A stretch of DNA of 64,000 bases, from positions 9,854,787 to 9,918,786 of the forward strand of contig QVOM02000053.1 in assembly GCA_003586115.2 (NCBI GenBank), written 5' to 3'. The DNA is from Salvator merianae (taxonomy: Eukaryota; Chordata; Lepidosauria; Squamata; Teiidae). The stretch's first letter is position 1. The number at the start of each line of letters is the position of its first letter. The notes under the pieces are model-generated. The model saw only the letters and a program-made list of their open reading frames with translations. It was not told the DNA's origin and did not search any database. Positions 1 through 11,564 of the stretch are shown here, piece after piece. Made by a program: the position numbers and the translations under genes.

Positions 1-160
1 GCCCTCAACTCATTCATCCTCGCAACAACCACTTCATGAAACAGGTCCCATGTCACAGATGAGCAACTAGGGTTGAACATGACTTGCACAAGAACTTCAA
101 GTGGCCACAGCCAAGCGAGGATTTGAATCCAACAAAAAAAGATCTCATTAGTCTGCCAAA
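1..160 (-). repeat. MIR/CORE-type SINE remnant, cut by window edge
   Basis: On the minus strand this follows the order of a MIR-type SINE. A degraded box-B-like GGATTTGAATCC lies near 118-130. Then come a 'ggtcaca'-like stretch, CACAGATGAG near 53 and CTCGCAACAACC near 19-30, which corresponds to the 'ggttgttgtgag' core. The element runs off the left end of the window, so its far boundary is unseen. The family is ancient and non-autonomous, and no function is implied. It could be another CORE-SINE rather than MIR itself. Confidence 0.6.
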
Positions 161-1084
161 AGGCCTATAGAAGAATGCCAAACACTATAGGACAAATTGT
201 CAGCAGGAGATCTTTCCTATCTCTATACTCCAAAATCTGGGAGATGCCAGTATAATATCACATATGCAGCCACTTCACACTTGGAAACCTGGAAATAACA
301 GTCATGGTAATTCCTACAGCCCCGTCCTACTAAAATGAATCTGCTAGCCTAACATGCCTTTGTATTCTGAGCTCCATTATTTACCTATCCAAAGACCAAG
401 ATGATGCCCCATTTGCCTTTGTCAGAGGATCTATGTTTCTAAATAATTTATCTGGGCCTAGGTGAAAATATTTTCTAGGTGTCTACTCTTTCATATAATG
501 AGATGCACACTAAATCCATTGTAAGTGTTCTATTGTCAGGCAAATATATGTTAAAATGTCAACTGGAATATGAAATAAAACATTACGTAGAGTTTGGCTT
601 GTTGGAATAAAAAACGAAGACAGAAAAAATATTCCACATTTATGCATTTTCTTTAAAAAAAGAAAGCAAGCAGTAAGCAAAGTCATTAACAACACAAGCA
701 CCCATACACCTGTGGTAGAATGAAGCTTAAATTACCCCTCACAGAAGCCCTAAAACAGGTGTCCAAATGAGATTATAAAAATCCTGCAGTTATATTGATC
801 TTGCTTTGTCCCAAGGAAAGAAAAGTATATTTTCTTTCCAGGTGCAATAGCCATTAACACTGAGGGCTGTAAGAACAGGTCTTTGCTTTTTTTCCTCTCT
901 CTTTAGGCTTATCTGGCTTGGCAGAATGGAGATGCATTTACACGGAGGTGAAAGGGCGCTGCCTCCATCAAAGTGTAGGCCCAGGAGTGTCCAATGTTCC
1001 TGGACTTTGGCCAAACAGGGGTGACCTGGAGCAACGCTGTAAGTCCACTCTGCTTTTGCAGCTGCTGACTGTGCCCCATAGTCA
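161..1084. other. Unassigned AT-rich sequence
   Basis: I see no gene and no repeat family that I can name here. Short open frames on both strands (60-95 codons) overlap each other, lack family motifs and look like chance. The part at 905-1080 is a little richer in GC but has no splice or promoter context that I can support. Confidence 0.5.
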
Positions 1085-1705
1085 CCACAATGTATTTCTT
1101 ATTTATTTATTTAAAATGTTTATATACTGCTTGGCATTAAAATATAATTTTACAAAGAACAAAAATGGCCAAAATCTTAGTAGTGATATAAAAATAGAAT
1201 AAAAAATAAAGGAAGGGGAAAACAAACAAACAAGCTCTCACTCTGGAAAGACCTGGGTAAAATGATAGGTCTTCAATTGGTGTCTAAAAGCCAGACGTGT
1301 AGGTGCCCTATGAATATCAGAGGGGAGACTATTCCCGAGGGTGGCTACCACCAAGGCCCGACTGCAGGTAGTCATAAGATGGCATTCAGTGATTTATGAT
1401 ACCCACAGCAGGACCTTCCCTGAAGATCTTAATGATCTCATAGGTCTATATGGAGAGAGATGGTCTGCTAAGTAAGCTGGTCTCAAATTGTTAAGCGTCT
1501 TGTATGTCAAAGATACAACCCTGAATCTGGGCTGGTAGATAACTGGCAACCAATGCATGTGCTTAAGCACAGCTATGATATGTACACAGAAAAGTGCCCC
1601 AATCAACAACCTGGCCACTGCATTATACAACAGTTGCAACTTCTGGACTAGGTACAAAGGCAGCCCCACATATGGTTGGCTCACCAGCCAAAACTGGTAA
1701 TAGGA
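1085..1705 (-). repeat. CR1/L2-clade LINE 3' part with reverse-transcriptase tail
   Basis: The minus strand has an open stretch (1684 down to 1394) that reads like the end of an L2/CR1-clade LINE reverse transcriptase. It contains PYVGLPLYLVQKLQLLYNA, then HWLPV, LTYKTLN, PAYLADHLSPY and RSLRSS, in the family order. Below 1394 the sequence continues as decayed 3' coding and untranslated sequence and ends in a TTTATTTA-like simple tail near 1099. The frame lacks the catalytic domain and is a 5'-truncated dead copy. It abuts a MITE at 1706. The clade is clear from the motifs, but the exact family is not. Confidence 0.82.
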
Positions 1706-2072
1706 GGCCTTTTCCCACTTATCACTGTAGAACAGGATAATTATCCTGTTCTACGGTGGTATTGACCACTCAGCGCAGACACCGTCCACAATGCATAACC
1801 CGAGTACTTACCTTTAGCAGGCTACCAGCATTCACACCATGAATGCTGATAGCCTTGCTGGACCTGTACCATAGCAGCGGCTGGGAAGCATCTGGCTACT
1901 GCCATGGTGACTGTACAGTGTGGTGACTGCAGCAAGTGTGAAATCACTTTATCGGGAGCTGATTATTAATTAGTGCTCCACAGCTAGGACTGATCTGGAG
2001 CAGTGTTATGCTGCTCCCAGCCACTCGAGACTCCGTCCCTGACACTTGCGAGCACAAAGTGTGAACAGGCCC
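1706..2072 (-). mobile_element. MITE family B, copy 1 (367 bp)
   Basis: The ends are inverted copies: GGCCTTTTCCCACTT on the left against GGGCCTGTTCACACTTT read inward from the right. The interior shares features with four other copies in the window: GCATTCACACCATGAATGC-type inverted motifs, 'ctgctcccag' and 'gtgctccacagct'. It has no coding capacity. Its orientation is opposite to the copies at 42465 and 48891. The left end is degraded and its exact first base is uncertain. The superfamily is unproven; hAT-like is a guess from the end sequence. Confidence 0.7.
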
Positions 2073-2512
2073 AGGCACTCCTAGCCACAGAGGTCACTTG
2101 GGCCTCCAATGACAATGATGATGACAATAATGGTCTGAAGGGGGCATAAGTCACAACAAGCAGGCAAAGAGCCACCAGGAGTTGACTCAATGTGGCAGAG
2201 CATCCAGAGAATGGGAGATCTCACCCTTCCATCAGGGCATCCTGGCCACGACATTGGGGCAGGATCCAGAGCTTTGGAGTACTTTGGGGCTCTGAAGCTA
2301 GCAAACGTTATTCCTAGCCGTAAGAGCCCTCAGAGGCTGGCCTTGAAGCTTGTGCAAACTTCAGAGCCAGTGTGGGGGCTGGGCTGGAGCACTGTCACCG
2401 TGCAGATGGCACTGTCCCAGACCGAACCTTGCCATGCTCCAGACCGGAGGATCTCACATGCTCCAGATCAGAGTGCCTTGCATGCTCCAGACCACTGGGG
2501 TGGATCATGACA
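2073..2512. other. GC-richer unassigned block with short 24-bp tandem repeat
   Basis: This block is locally richer in GC than its surroundings. Near its end, ATGCTCCAGA recurs at 2434, 2458 and 2482, which gives three units of about 24 bp. Open frames of 106 and 73 codons cover it but show no recognisable domain. CpG is not abundant, so I do not call a CpG island. Confidence 0.45.
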
Positions 2513-3693
2513 AGGTGAGTACCAAAAGATACCTAACTGAACTAGCCCAACATCAATTTCCTCTCACTTAGGAGTACTGGGAACTATGTTTTGTGAATAG
2601 GTGCTAGCCTTCCCACCAACACACACGTCCGTATTTCTTGAGCCTCACAACTGGAATAGAGGAATCTGGGTGAAAGTACGGATTGCATGTACATTGATAG
2701 AGTGAATATGGCTTTAGAATATTTCCATATATTGGGAAATCAGACCAAAATCAGCATGCAGCCTTTGAGTGCAGGTTATATTATCAGTGCAAGCAAATGG
2801 CCTTAAATAAAGAAAGGAAAAGTACACAAATGAGAGTGGGCAATCACTAAAGTATCCGCTAAACCAACTGCCCATGTACAATTGGTCAGCTGGCCCACAA
2901 TTATCAAGGGACAGCTGCAGGTGTGAAATGGCCGACTGAACTTCGCTATTCAGGTTCCCACACAACATATTTCCTGACAAGAAGCTGCCAAAATCTGTCC
3001 TATTTTTGGTTCTTGTTACTTAAGAAACATTGCCTTTTCTTCTCATCCATCTTTTTTGTTTGTACAACAGCTAACATAACTTAGAAATGCGTTCTAAATC
3101 CATTCTCTAAGTGGTGTCCCCAGTGTGACGCTCTTAAGAAATCCAAGAGAAGGTCATGATTATGTTTTCATGTTGTTAGCTGCTTTTAAAAAATGGATGC
3201 ACCTACACAGCCTAGAGAACAACTACAAGTCTTTGGCCAAACATCCTCTACCTCTTCTTTGACCAGAATATGAATCCAGGCCCCATTGACACCCTTCCCA
3301 TGTCCCACCAATATAAAACAAAAGAAAGGGGCAGCTGGAGTATAACTGAGATGAACCACATCACACTAGAATCATATAGAGTAAATGAACCTGGCAAAAC
3401 AGTCCACATTACTCCAGGGAGTTCAGATGTGAAAACTCTTACAGAATATTTCATGCTGCCCTGGAGTGATGCATTTTACTAGCTTGAGGGCAGCCAGAAA
3501 TCAACTAGGAAGTTGGCAGTAGCAGAGACGCACAAATGCTGCCAGCCCATTTGGGCTCACAGCACACCTAAGAGCAGTGTGCTTCATCACAGCATGTGGA
3601 CATCGGTGGGAGTCACCCCTCCCTCTACTTTCCACCCGTGATGTGAGCATTTAGCCTGGTCAATCTGCTTTGTCACACTTCCTTTCCATCTCA
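2513..3693. other. Unassigned sequence
   Basis: I see no gene, no terminal inverted repeats and no LINE or SINE signature that I can name. Short overlapping frames on both strands look like chance. Confidence 0.4.
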
Positions 3694-3907
3694 GACTGTG
3701 TTCAGACATAACGAAAGTGGTGACTTAAGGCGCCTCATAGAGACAGTGTGTGGCACTCGTGTTCCCAAGTCTTCTCTAATCCACCTTTTCTAGAATAGAA
3801 TGTTCATGAGAAAGGGAAGGAGCAAGCTGGTGTATGAACCATCCCATCTCAAAGCCGTCTTTGAGCCGCCTCAGAGATGCTTTGTTTTGTTGTGTCTGAT
3901 CACAGCC
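3694..3907 (+). mobile_element. MITE family A, copy 1 (214 bp), Harbinger-like
   Basis: The element starts G(A)CTGTGTTCAGACATAAC and ends TGTGTCTGATCACAGCC, an imperfect inverted pair of about 17-20 bp. The interior ('gcctcatagagacagtgtgtggc', 'cccaagtcttctctaatccacc', 'cagagatgc') is shared almost base for base with the copy at 26345 and, in reverse, with the copy at 18381. The second base of the left end is mutated and no target duplication is visible in this copy. It is non-coding. The Harbinger-like label rests on the 3-bp duplications of the other two copies. Confidence 0.8.
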
Positions 3908-4139
3908 ATAGATTTACGTATGTGCACACAAAAAAATATTGACTCTGATTTATAACTTATGGCACAATTTGAGAGCCCTGTGCTGCTCTAAATACGGCAA
4001 TCCATTTTTACAATTGGCGAAAGTGGTACTTTTGGTTACTCTTTGCTGCATTCAAATGTGCAATTTAAGTGTTTAAACAACATTGTCTTCTGCATGCCTT
4101 TATCTGTATACTTTCATTAGTTTTCTGTTTTATTGTGTC

Positions 4140-4680
4140 TTTATGATATTTATTTATTTATTTATTTATTGTAAACCCACAGCATATAAACCAAATAAAT
4201 AAAGAGCCATTCCATACTTCTTTTCCTGATTTCCTTTTTACTGAAAAAGAATGGGTAAGATATCCCTGCTTCTTTTCAACAGAAAAAGCTGTTCCCCTCC
4301 ATCTAAACACAATATGTGGCTTTAATCACCCTTACTTCCACCTATTGTCATTATCACTCACTAACATGAGCTCCCTCTCCAAAACAGGGTGAATTAAAAT
4401 GTTGAAAAGATAAAGTTTATAGCAATAAAGCATAATTAAAGAATACCAAAAAACACAAGCTTCCCTCCACCCCTGGCAGGACTACAGGGAAGCTAACCAT
4501 CGAAGGCCTGGTTTAAGAGGTATGACAACCGTATGCTGAAAACCATATAGCGCTGATGCCTTGTGAACATCTGCTAGGAAGCTGTTCCAAAGTCTGGGGG
4601 CCATTACAGAAAAGTCCCTCATGCATGCCATGATCCTTTGCACCTCTGAGGGTAGCAGAACTACAAGGACACCCTCATTT
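4140..4680 (-). repeat. L2/CR1-like LINE 3' end, minus strand
   Basis: The block opens with a (TTTA)n tract at 4145-4170. From about 4390 it continues into text shared with other LINE ends in the window: 'aagctaaccatcgaaggcctgg', then 'ctgttccaaagtctgggggcc', then 'agaaaagtccctcatgc' and 'tttgcacctctgag'. The same order occurs at 24330-24650. On the minus strand this corresponds to the last codons of a LINE reverse transcriptase plus a short 3' UTR. Whether 4200-4390 belongs to the same insertion is unclear. Confidence 0.6.
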
Positions 4681-5874
4681 TGTGACCTTAACTATGTGTA
4701 ACTGTGCCCTGTGGATGGTGAACATCCAATTTTGCATAAAGAAGTAACGTGCATAAGTCTGAAATGTGAACATCAGGAACAGACTGCATGATTTTAGGGC
4801 AAAGGATATGTAATGTGAACACATCCTTGGAGAATAAAAAGAACCTTTTCCACTGTCCAAAGCAGATTTCTAGGTTTTGCATCACAGATCCAATACACAG
4901 TGGTAGACATCTAAAAAAAGACGATCCAATAAAACAAAGTTGCAATATAGCTTCAGTTAACTTTTTTTTGGCAAAGAAAAAAAGGGGGAAGCAAGCTCTG
5001 TTTGATCTTCTAATGTATCAGAATATTTCAACTTTCATCTAAATGCAGAGGCATTTAGTTTCAACCTTTAAACTTGGAGAACATATCCATGAAATAATGT
5101 TTCCCTATCCATGTCTGGATACATTTACTCAAACTGTGTAAGTCAAGAAATCAATATTAAATTCCATCCAACTTTGAAACCACTCCTAGATATTCTTAAA
5201 CAATAAACAGAACTTTTACCATCACAGAAATTCTTGGAAGACTGGTTAAGAAAAAAAAATCTGTTACTTGAACCATCACTACTGAACCTCACTTGCAACC
5301 ATTCATGGACGTTCTTGTATCTTGCTGGTGTATTACAAGTTGTACTGTCCTGTTTTGTGTGTTTGATAATGCTCCAGTTACACTTCACTGAAAGCAGGTT
5401 AATTAAAATAAAAACAACAACTGTATATTAGGTTAATTAATGGCATTAACGTTTTTACACATCATCAGCCATGTCTACAGAGCTGCAGATTTGGAGTCCT
5501 GCCATCACAGCTGCCTACTGGGGGGGGAGGGCATTCCCATTTCTCTGCTGTTCACCTTCTCAGGCCACATCCAGACAGATCCAGAAGTTCCATATATAAC
5601 ACTGTGCTTGGTTCCCACAAATTGCCTTGCTGCACGAAACTTTGTCATACAAGCAACGTATGGAAAACTAAAGTTACGAGAAGCACAACACTCCAATCCA
5701 CCAGTTTAGTCAATCGGTCACCCAATCAACTCAAGTCAGCGGTACCACAGAGGCCAAACAAAGTAGCAAGTTTCCAAAATTGCATTAAATGACATCCGTT
5801 GCACTTTACCCACTGTGGGTGCCTCCAGATGGTGAGAGGAAAATGTGGGATCTTGTTTAGATCTTGCAGTTACC

Positions 5875-5978
5875 TCTGGTCATCTCAAGGCAAGCCTGGG
5901 CACCCTCATCTCATCCCAGGGGGTTGGACTCGATGACCCCGGAGGTCATCCTACTCTATGATTCTGTGATTCTATGAC
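5875..5978 (+). repeat. CR1-type LINE extreme 3' end
   Basis: The stretch contains GGGGGTTGGACTCGATGACC followed by 'aggtcatcc' and then TCTATGATTCTGTGATTCTATGA. This is the conserved CR1 3' end with its short 8-bp-type terminal repeat. Only about 100 bp is left, with no coding sequence. It shows that CR1 elements, not only the L2-like group, contributed here. Confidence 0.85.
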
Positions 5979-7644
5979 CTGGTGCTTGCTTCTCCAACGG
6001 CATGGTAGGTACTCCCAGGTATGTTACTGACACAGAAAACCAAGAGGTGCACAAGTGACATCACTGTGCTTAGGTAGTGGACATTTTTAGCCTGTTTTTG
6101 CACCAGTGTATGTACAGTGGCCATTTTCAAGATGGCAGATCCAGGAGCAAGCATCCAGAAATGTAAGCTGTATCGCTATTTTGGGAAAGCACAGGCTGTG
6201 AGTTCTTTTTCCCAGAATAGCTATGAAGGGACTTCACTCCAATATCCTTTGCTTATGTTGAAATTACCACTGATACGTGCAGCAATTCCAACATAATGTT
6301 GAGATAGTCCAGGTTTTAGGCCCTGTCTGGACGCAGCCTGTTCAGAGCAAAACCATGCTATCAAATGAAGTGTAATATTCATATAGGATTTTCTAAAAAT
6401 GCCTGCCCAGGTCTTTGAACAAATTTCTTTCCCCACACATACAACAAACCACGGGAATTCTGAGAGTTCACGTGTTTCAGCCATAGGAATAAACCATCTA
6501 AATAATGTGACTTTTCAATAAGGAAGACCATATGACAATCCTGTATTTTGAACCAGAACAGAAGGATATTCATGAACTTCACAAAATGTAGCTTTTCCAG
6601 CAGCATCTGTGTTTAAGACTTTCTCCTACTATTTGCCTCCAAATAATCTCTAAAAAAGTCATGCATATGTGCAATTGTGTGTGAAACAGAGCATGCATGT
6701 TAAGTACATACACACAGAGATAAGATGATAGGAAATACAAAAAAAAGTATTATGGGGGGGTGGAAAAAGCCTTTACTAAAAATGACTCAATAAACAAAAA
6801 GAAAAAGAAATGAATAACCTGCATTTTCCCCTACCCGCAGCTGCCATGTAATTTTCAGGATGCATTTTTAAGTGTTCTGCAACTGTAGAAAGCTCCATCA
6901 GTCAGATGATATAGAAAGATAATTCACCAAACTGTCACATGATCTTCCATCAGTCTAAAAGATGTGAATATATTGCCACAAGCTTTGGGAATAATGGGTG
7001 CACCTGTTTACAGTGTCACCTCTGTTTGCTAATTGTCTCCTTGAGCTACATTTTACTTCTAATGCATTTATTTTTGACAGGCAGCGTCTATTTAGAAATC
7101 ACATTACTTCAAGAGCAATTGTTCTTTTGTCTATCAAGTAAATGAAGTGTTGTTATACAGATTTCAGGTTCTGATTAGTGAAGTATCAGTAAAGCCACAA
7201 AGGTCAATCAGTTATTTACCTGAAGTAACAGAAGTATGACAGGCCTTTTGGAAATTTTGAAAGAGATGGAGCCAGTATCATTTCCACTTTGTAGTACGGT
7301 AGAATTATTTCTAATGTTAGAAGGACTACTAGGAGCACTACAGAAAGCAAGCGATACCTGAAAAAAGATGCTTTGTGTTAAAAAATAAAATTGAAGTAAA
7401 ATAGAAATGAAGAATCCCATTTCCTCTACATATCATTAGATTCTCATTCTCATTGGGGTGGTATCCGCTATACACACTAAACCCCACCTCATCTGTTTCA
7501 AGTCACTCCAAGTTCACCCTAAATGCCTTAATATGAATGAAAAGTGTAACGTGATAAAATAGAATGAACAGCAATTGATAACATCATGTTTAAAATAAAA
7601 TATTAAAGATTAATTAAGGATTTAAACTCATATGGACTGGGCAT
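5979..7644. other. Mostly unassigned; possible dispersed repeat at 5979-6345
   Basis: Part of 5979-6345 shares short phrases with 36285-36560 and 63720-63850, for example 'acagtggccatttt' and a terminal 'tctggacgcagcc' that resembles 'tctggatgcagcc'. This suggests an undefined dispersed family. The rest, 6346-7644, shows no gene or named repeat. Confidence 0.35.
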
Positions 7645-7772
7645 TTTGTTATCCAAACCAGAGTTTTCAGATACAGTACCTTAAATGAGCTGCAATTCAG
7701 GAAAAGGGGGAAGGGGGTGCTTTTTCTGGATCATAGACTTTATAATGGAAAATTTTGGTTTGGATAATGAAA
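7645..7772. repeat. Inverted repeat, 24-25 bp arms
   Basis: Left arm 7645-7668 (key part TTATCCAAACCAGAGTTTTC) pairs with right arm 7748-7772 (GAAAATTTTGGTTTGGATAA). There are three or four mismatches or gaps and about 80 bp lie between the arms. A further 'gaaaatctggatag' occurs at 7805. The pattern is reminiscent of old pogo/Tigger-type ends but is not diagnostic. Confidence 0.5.
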
Positions 7773-8780
7773 TGAGGCAATAAAAAACACAGACCTTATA
7801 AGCGAAAATCTGGATAGTGGGAGCATGAGTAAGGGGGGATTCGTGTTTTTTCAGATTCTGATTGCCATGATGGTGTTCGAGCAGAACTCCAACAGGTGTT
7901 GCTTGCATAATGAGGCACTTCTACTGAAATCCCATCTTTTATGCCACTATAAATGGGGCTGGAACCTTGTCCTCTTCCATTTCACCATCATTCTAACCAT
8001 TAGTTTATGGTAATCAGGACTGATGGATGTTAGGAATGGTCATCATTTTGTGGGCCAAATATTTTTTATTCTTCTATCAAACTGATTTATTTCAGTGTGC
8101 ATGAATCACACTTTGATCGTGAATTAACAAGAGCTAGTTTATTTATTAATCCACAGATGGATTTTCTAACTTAAATGATGCAGAAGGAAAAGTATTTGTC
8201 TCTTTGCTGATACGTTCTTTCATAGTGAAAATGGATCAAAGGCGGATTAAAACTCAGATGTAGCTAAAGCATCAAATCTGCCTACACAAACAAACAAACA
8301 AATCAAGGGATACACAGGAAGAGAACGATCTTTGGGGTGATTGGTCCGTAATCTGTAAATAAAAGCAGGAAAGGCTCAGAAATTGGAACTTGAATGTGAA
8401 GTTGGGTAGAAAAGGAGCAAGACTTTAACATGTTTCAGTGTGCAATAGAGCAGCATGTGGTTCACATATGTTTCCCACTGTTGTCCTACTTCATTTGCAA
8501 TTCCCAATATACATACCATCCCTGCATTAAACATCCATCTCCAAAACATATTCAGAATTATAATCCAATGTAGAAAAAAGGTTTAGAACTGGATTAATTA
8601 ATGAGCTAGAATTGGGCCTGCTGTGAAATTTGCTGTTTTAATGTATGACTACATAAATTAAGAGGTGGAGAAACTTACAGTACCTAAAAGAGCTAACATC
8701 CCTACTTTATAATAGGAACAATAATGGGATGAATGTTTAGTTTTAGCAACTTCACAGAACTATTTTTATTGATAACAACG
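7773..8780. other. Unassigned AT-rich sequence
   Basis: I see nothing that I can name. The short open frames lack motifs. Confidence 0.4.
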
Positions 8781-8834
8781 GGGGAGATTTTCAAAGACAC
8801 AAGTTGGAAGTCAGACGCCTTTGAAATCTCTCCT
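8780..8834. mobile_element. Tiny MITE remnant (about 54 bp)
   Basis: The left end, GGGGAGATTTTCAAAGACAC, and the right end, GCCTTTGAAATCTCTCC, form an inverted pair around a short middle. This end sequence, GGGAGATTTTCAAAG, is one I recall from palindromic amniote MITEs with 'ttaggcgcct'-like cores. Here the core is reduced to 'agtcagacgcc'. No target duplication is visible. Confidence 0.5.
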
Positions 8835-9325
8835 AGCTCCATAATTTCTATTACATGTGTTAATGTGATCATAATGGTAGCAAGCAATAAAGCTCAGTTG
8901 TGTGTCTGCAAATATTTCAACAAACCAAGATGAATTTCGACTCCTTTTCTGTCAGATCTAGTGAAGTTTTAAAGTTTGAAGGAAACTAGCATTTTATTCA
9001 ACCTATTTATTAATTCAATGGTTTTTTTGCCTTGTTCACAAGTTATGCATTGTCAAATCCATGCCAGTATTAGAAAAACCCTACTGAGAAAATGCTGAGC
9101 TTTGTTCTAATCAAACAAACAGGGTTGAATGGTGGATTACAATTGTCAGGGAAGCCTGTATTTAATTACAGTTAAGCCATTACATTTGTTGACTAATCTG
9201 GGTCAATCACAGTAACCATCTTTATGGGTTACTCATGGGATTTCTAGAGAGTGGTACTGCATTCCTGCTCCAATTTCTGGTATCAAGAAAACTTGTGGCC
9301 CTGTCTTATGTTCTTCATCTATTAT
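8835..9325. other. Unassigned AT-rich sequence
   Basis: There is no gene or named repeat. Open frames are short and in simple AT-rich sequence. Confidence 0.4.
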
Positions 9326-9535
9326 ATGGCATTTATATCCCAACTCAATCATCTTCCATGATTCTCCCCCCATCCATATTATCCTCACACGAAACCTGGT
9401 AGGTAAGCTAGGTTGAGAAGCTCAAGGTCACCCATGATACCTTTACATATACCTTTAGGAGGGAATTGAGGTGTAACATTCACAGCTCTAAGGAGAGAGA
9501 CAGGACACCCTGGGATTTCTAGCTCTTAGTGTACC
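9326..9535 (-). repeat. tRNA-derived/MIR-like SINE, minus strand
   Basis: Reading the minus strand, the 5' part is weak ('ctaagagctagaaatcccagg'). It is followed by 'gggtgaccttgag', 'caacctagcttacctaccagg', 'gtgtgaggataatatgg' and 'gttgggatataaat', which is the usual body and 3' tail of a widespread reptile SINE. Box A and box B are too decayed to call. It is non-coding and probably inactive. Confidence 0.6.
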
Positions 9536-11316
9536 CCTTTGCATAAACATGGCAGCAAGTGGCCTTTTGCTAAAGCATCCTGACTCTTGGTCCCTTGGAC
9601 ATCCAGTCTTGGACTTGTACAATGCAGGCAGCAGTAGACGAGGCAGAAAAGTGGTCATTAAGCACCACTACCAGCTTCCCACATGCCAATCCAGGCCATG
9701 CCAGTTTGGATGGCCTCTGGAAAGCCCAAGGTGTACTTGGGTCAGCTTCTCCAACAGGGTAGTTCCAAAGAGGGCACATGTAAATATAGTCCCAGAAAGC
9801 TTCCATGTCTGAGGGGAATTCAGATTCAAGGATTCCTGGTCTTTGTCTTGTCATTCTTATCACTACACTGTAGATGTTTTCAAAGCATTTGCCAAAATCT
9901 GAGAACAAACCAGGGGCCTTCAGATTTTCAGCCTATGATCTCCCAGGTTTGCTATTTTGGCTGCTTAATACATTGTACTTACTAAGCAATGTCCAATATA
10001 GACAAGATCATCATCACAACTATCTCATCACATGCCAGCAGTTCATTATAATACTCATGTAATATATTATACAGCTGCTTGCTCAGCATAAGAAACACCA
10101 TCCATAGATTCTTGAAACAGCACGACACACAATCTCAATGGGATGGATACTTACAGAGTGGTTACCTTATGCACGCACATGCACAATCCATTCTTATTTC
10201 AAACTACATTAGTTCACAATTAGAAGCTCACAAGGGAGGAAAATCTGGTGTCTATACTTCTCTAAATCTCATCCCTAATCTAGATATGGACAGTCAGTGT
10301 CGCTTCCAAATCAGCCAATTAATCAGCTTCTTTGGAAAGGACAAAGGAATGAAAATTTCTATCTGGTGGTATCAATGGCTGGCTCTCTTTTATACAGTGA
10401 AATTTAAACAGCAAAACTAGCAGGAAAGAGGGGCAGGAATGATGCTCCGGTTGGAGCCCTACCATTGATCTCCATGAACTATGTTCTGATCTACGCAGAC
10501 CAGAATGTGGCCCAGGGAGCTCAAAGGCAAGGCGCCAATCAGTTTTGTTGCACAGGCTGTTGCTTCTCTTACATAAAGTCGGTGCTCCAGTAGCATTTAA
10601 AGATACAAGCTTCGCTGGTGATCCCGTTACTCAATCTTATAAGCTGCTATTGCATAAAGCTTTGGGGCTGTTCAGTTTAGATGCAAACGAGTAATGGGAA
10701 AGTGATAAAGTTGTAAACTGTTGTCCTTGGTATGTAGAAATATATGCATATGAATTAACACTGGAGGACTGAAAGTCTAGAAAAAGAAAATACTTCATGT
10801 TACAGAATCTGCAAATACAAGATGTGATTATGACCATCAAGTTAGATGGTTTTAAAAGATCATCATACATATTTATGGAGGTAATGGCATCAGTGGTTAC
10901 CAATCAAACAGATGTGCTGTGTATTAAGTACCACAAGCCATACAGCTCTGGACAACAGTTGCTGGGATCTCATCCATAGGCATCTGACAGCTACTGTAAT
11001 GCAGAAGTTAATATTAGCCTTGGACCTGGGATATCTAAGTTCAGCTACCAACTTGGTTGTGGGAAGCCATTCTGTGATTGTGGGCTAAATACAAGCTTGC
11101 AGGAAATCAAAGGAGCTAACAGACTAACATGATTGTTGGAAAAATAAAATAAAGGGAAGTAGAATAATGGAAGAAAGATAAGATACTTAATAGATGGGCC
11201 CTCCCATTATAGGCTTGCATGACAACTATGGTGATCCGGAAAGGGCTGACTGTAAATACAAATCACAGAGTGTCATCTTGTCGTTTGACACAGCTGGGTC
11301 TTCTCAGGACTACTTA
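9536..11316. other. Unassigned sequence
   Basis: Overlapping frames of up to 113 codons occur on both strands (around 9550-9990 and 10079-10420). None shows a signal peptide, domain or splice context that I recognise. I see no repeat that I can name. Confidence 0.4.
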
Positions 11317-11564
11317 AGGATGTGCAAAGTTTAGTTCATGTTCGACAATTCCATCAAGCAGTTTGCATTCGGTGTGTTTTTCGCCCTTAACAAGACTTTT
11401 TTTCAATGGAAAAATTTGCAGTTTTAAAAATTATTTTTGAAGAAGTTCAGAATCAAACACCAGCAATTCTTTTGTTTGATTAACCGATTTGCTGTTGAAC
11501 CGAACAAACAGGTGTTTGGTTCTATGGGGAACTCAACATGCAATTTTTGTTTGCGCACATCCCT
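11317..11564. mobile_element. hAT-like MITE, family G copy 1 (248 bp)
   Basis: The ends are AGGATGTGCAAA and, inward from the right, AGGGATGTGCGCAA. The flanks carry AGGACTAC (11306-11313) and AGGACTGA (11565-11572), a decayed candidate 8-bp target duplication, with three bases between the left flank copy and the repeat. The interior is AT-rich ('gaaccgaacaaacaggtgtttgg') and non-coding. Two more elements with the same ends are at 32402 and 46472. An 8-bp duplication is the hAT signature. Confidence 0.68.

Noticed and set aside
2190..2510. CpG island or promoter
   Set aside because: The block is GC-richer but has few CpG dinucleotides, and no transcript evidence or TATA/initiator context is visible.
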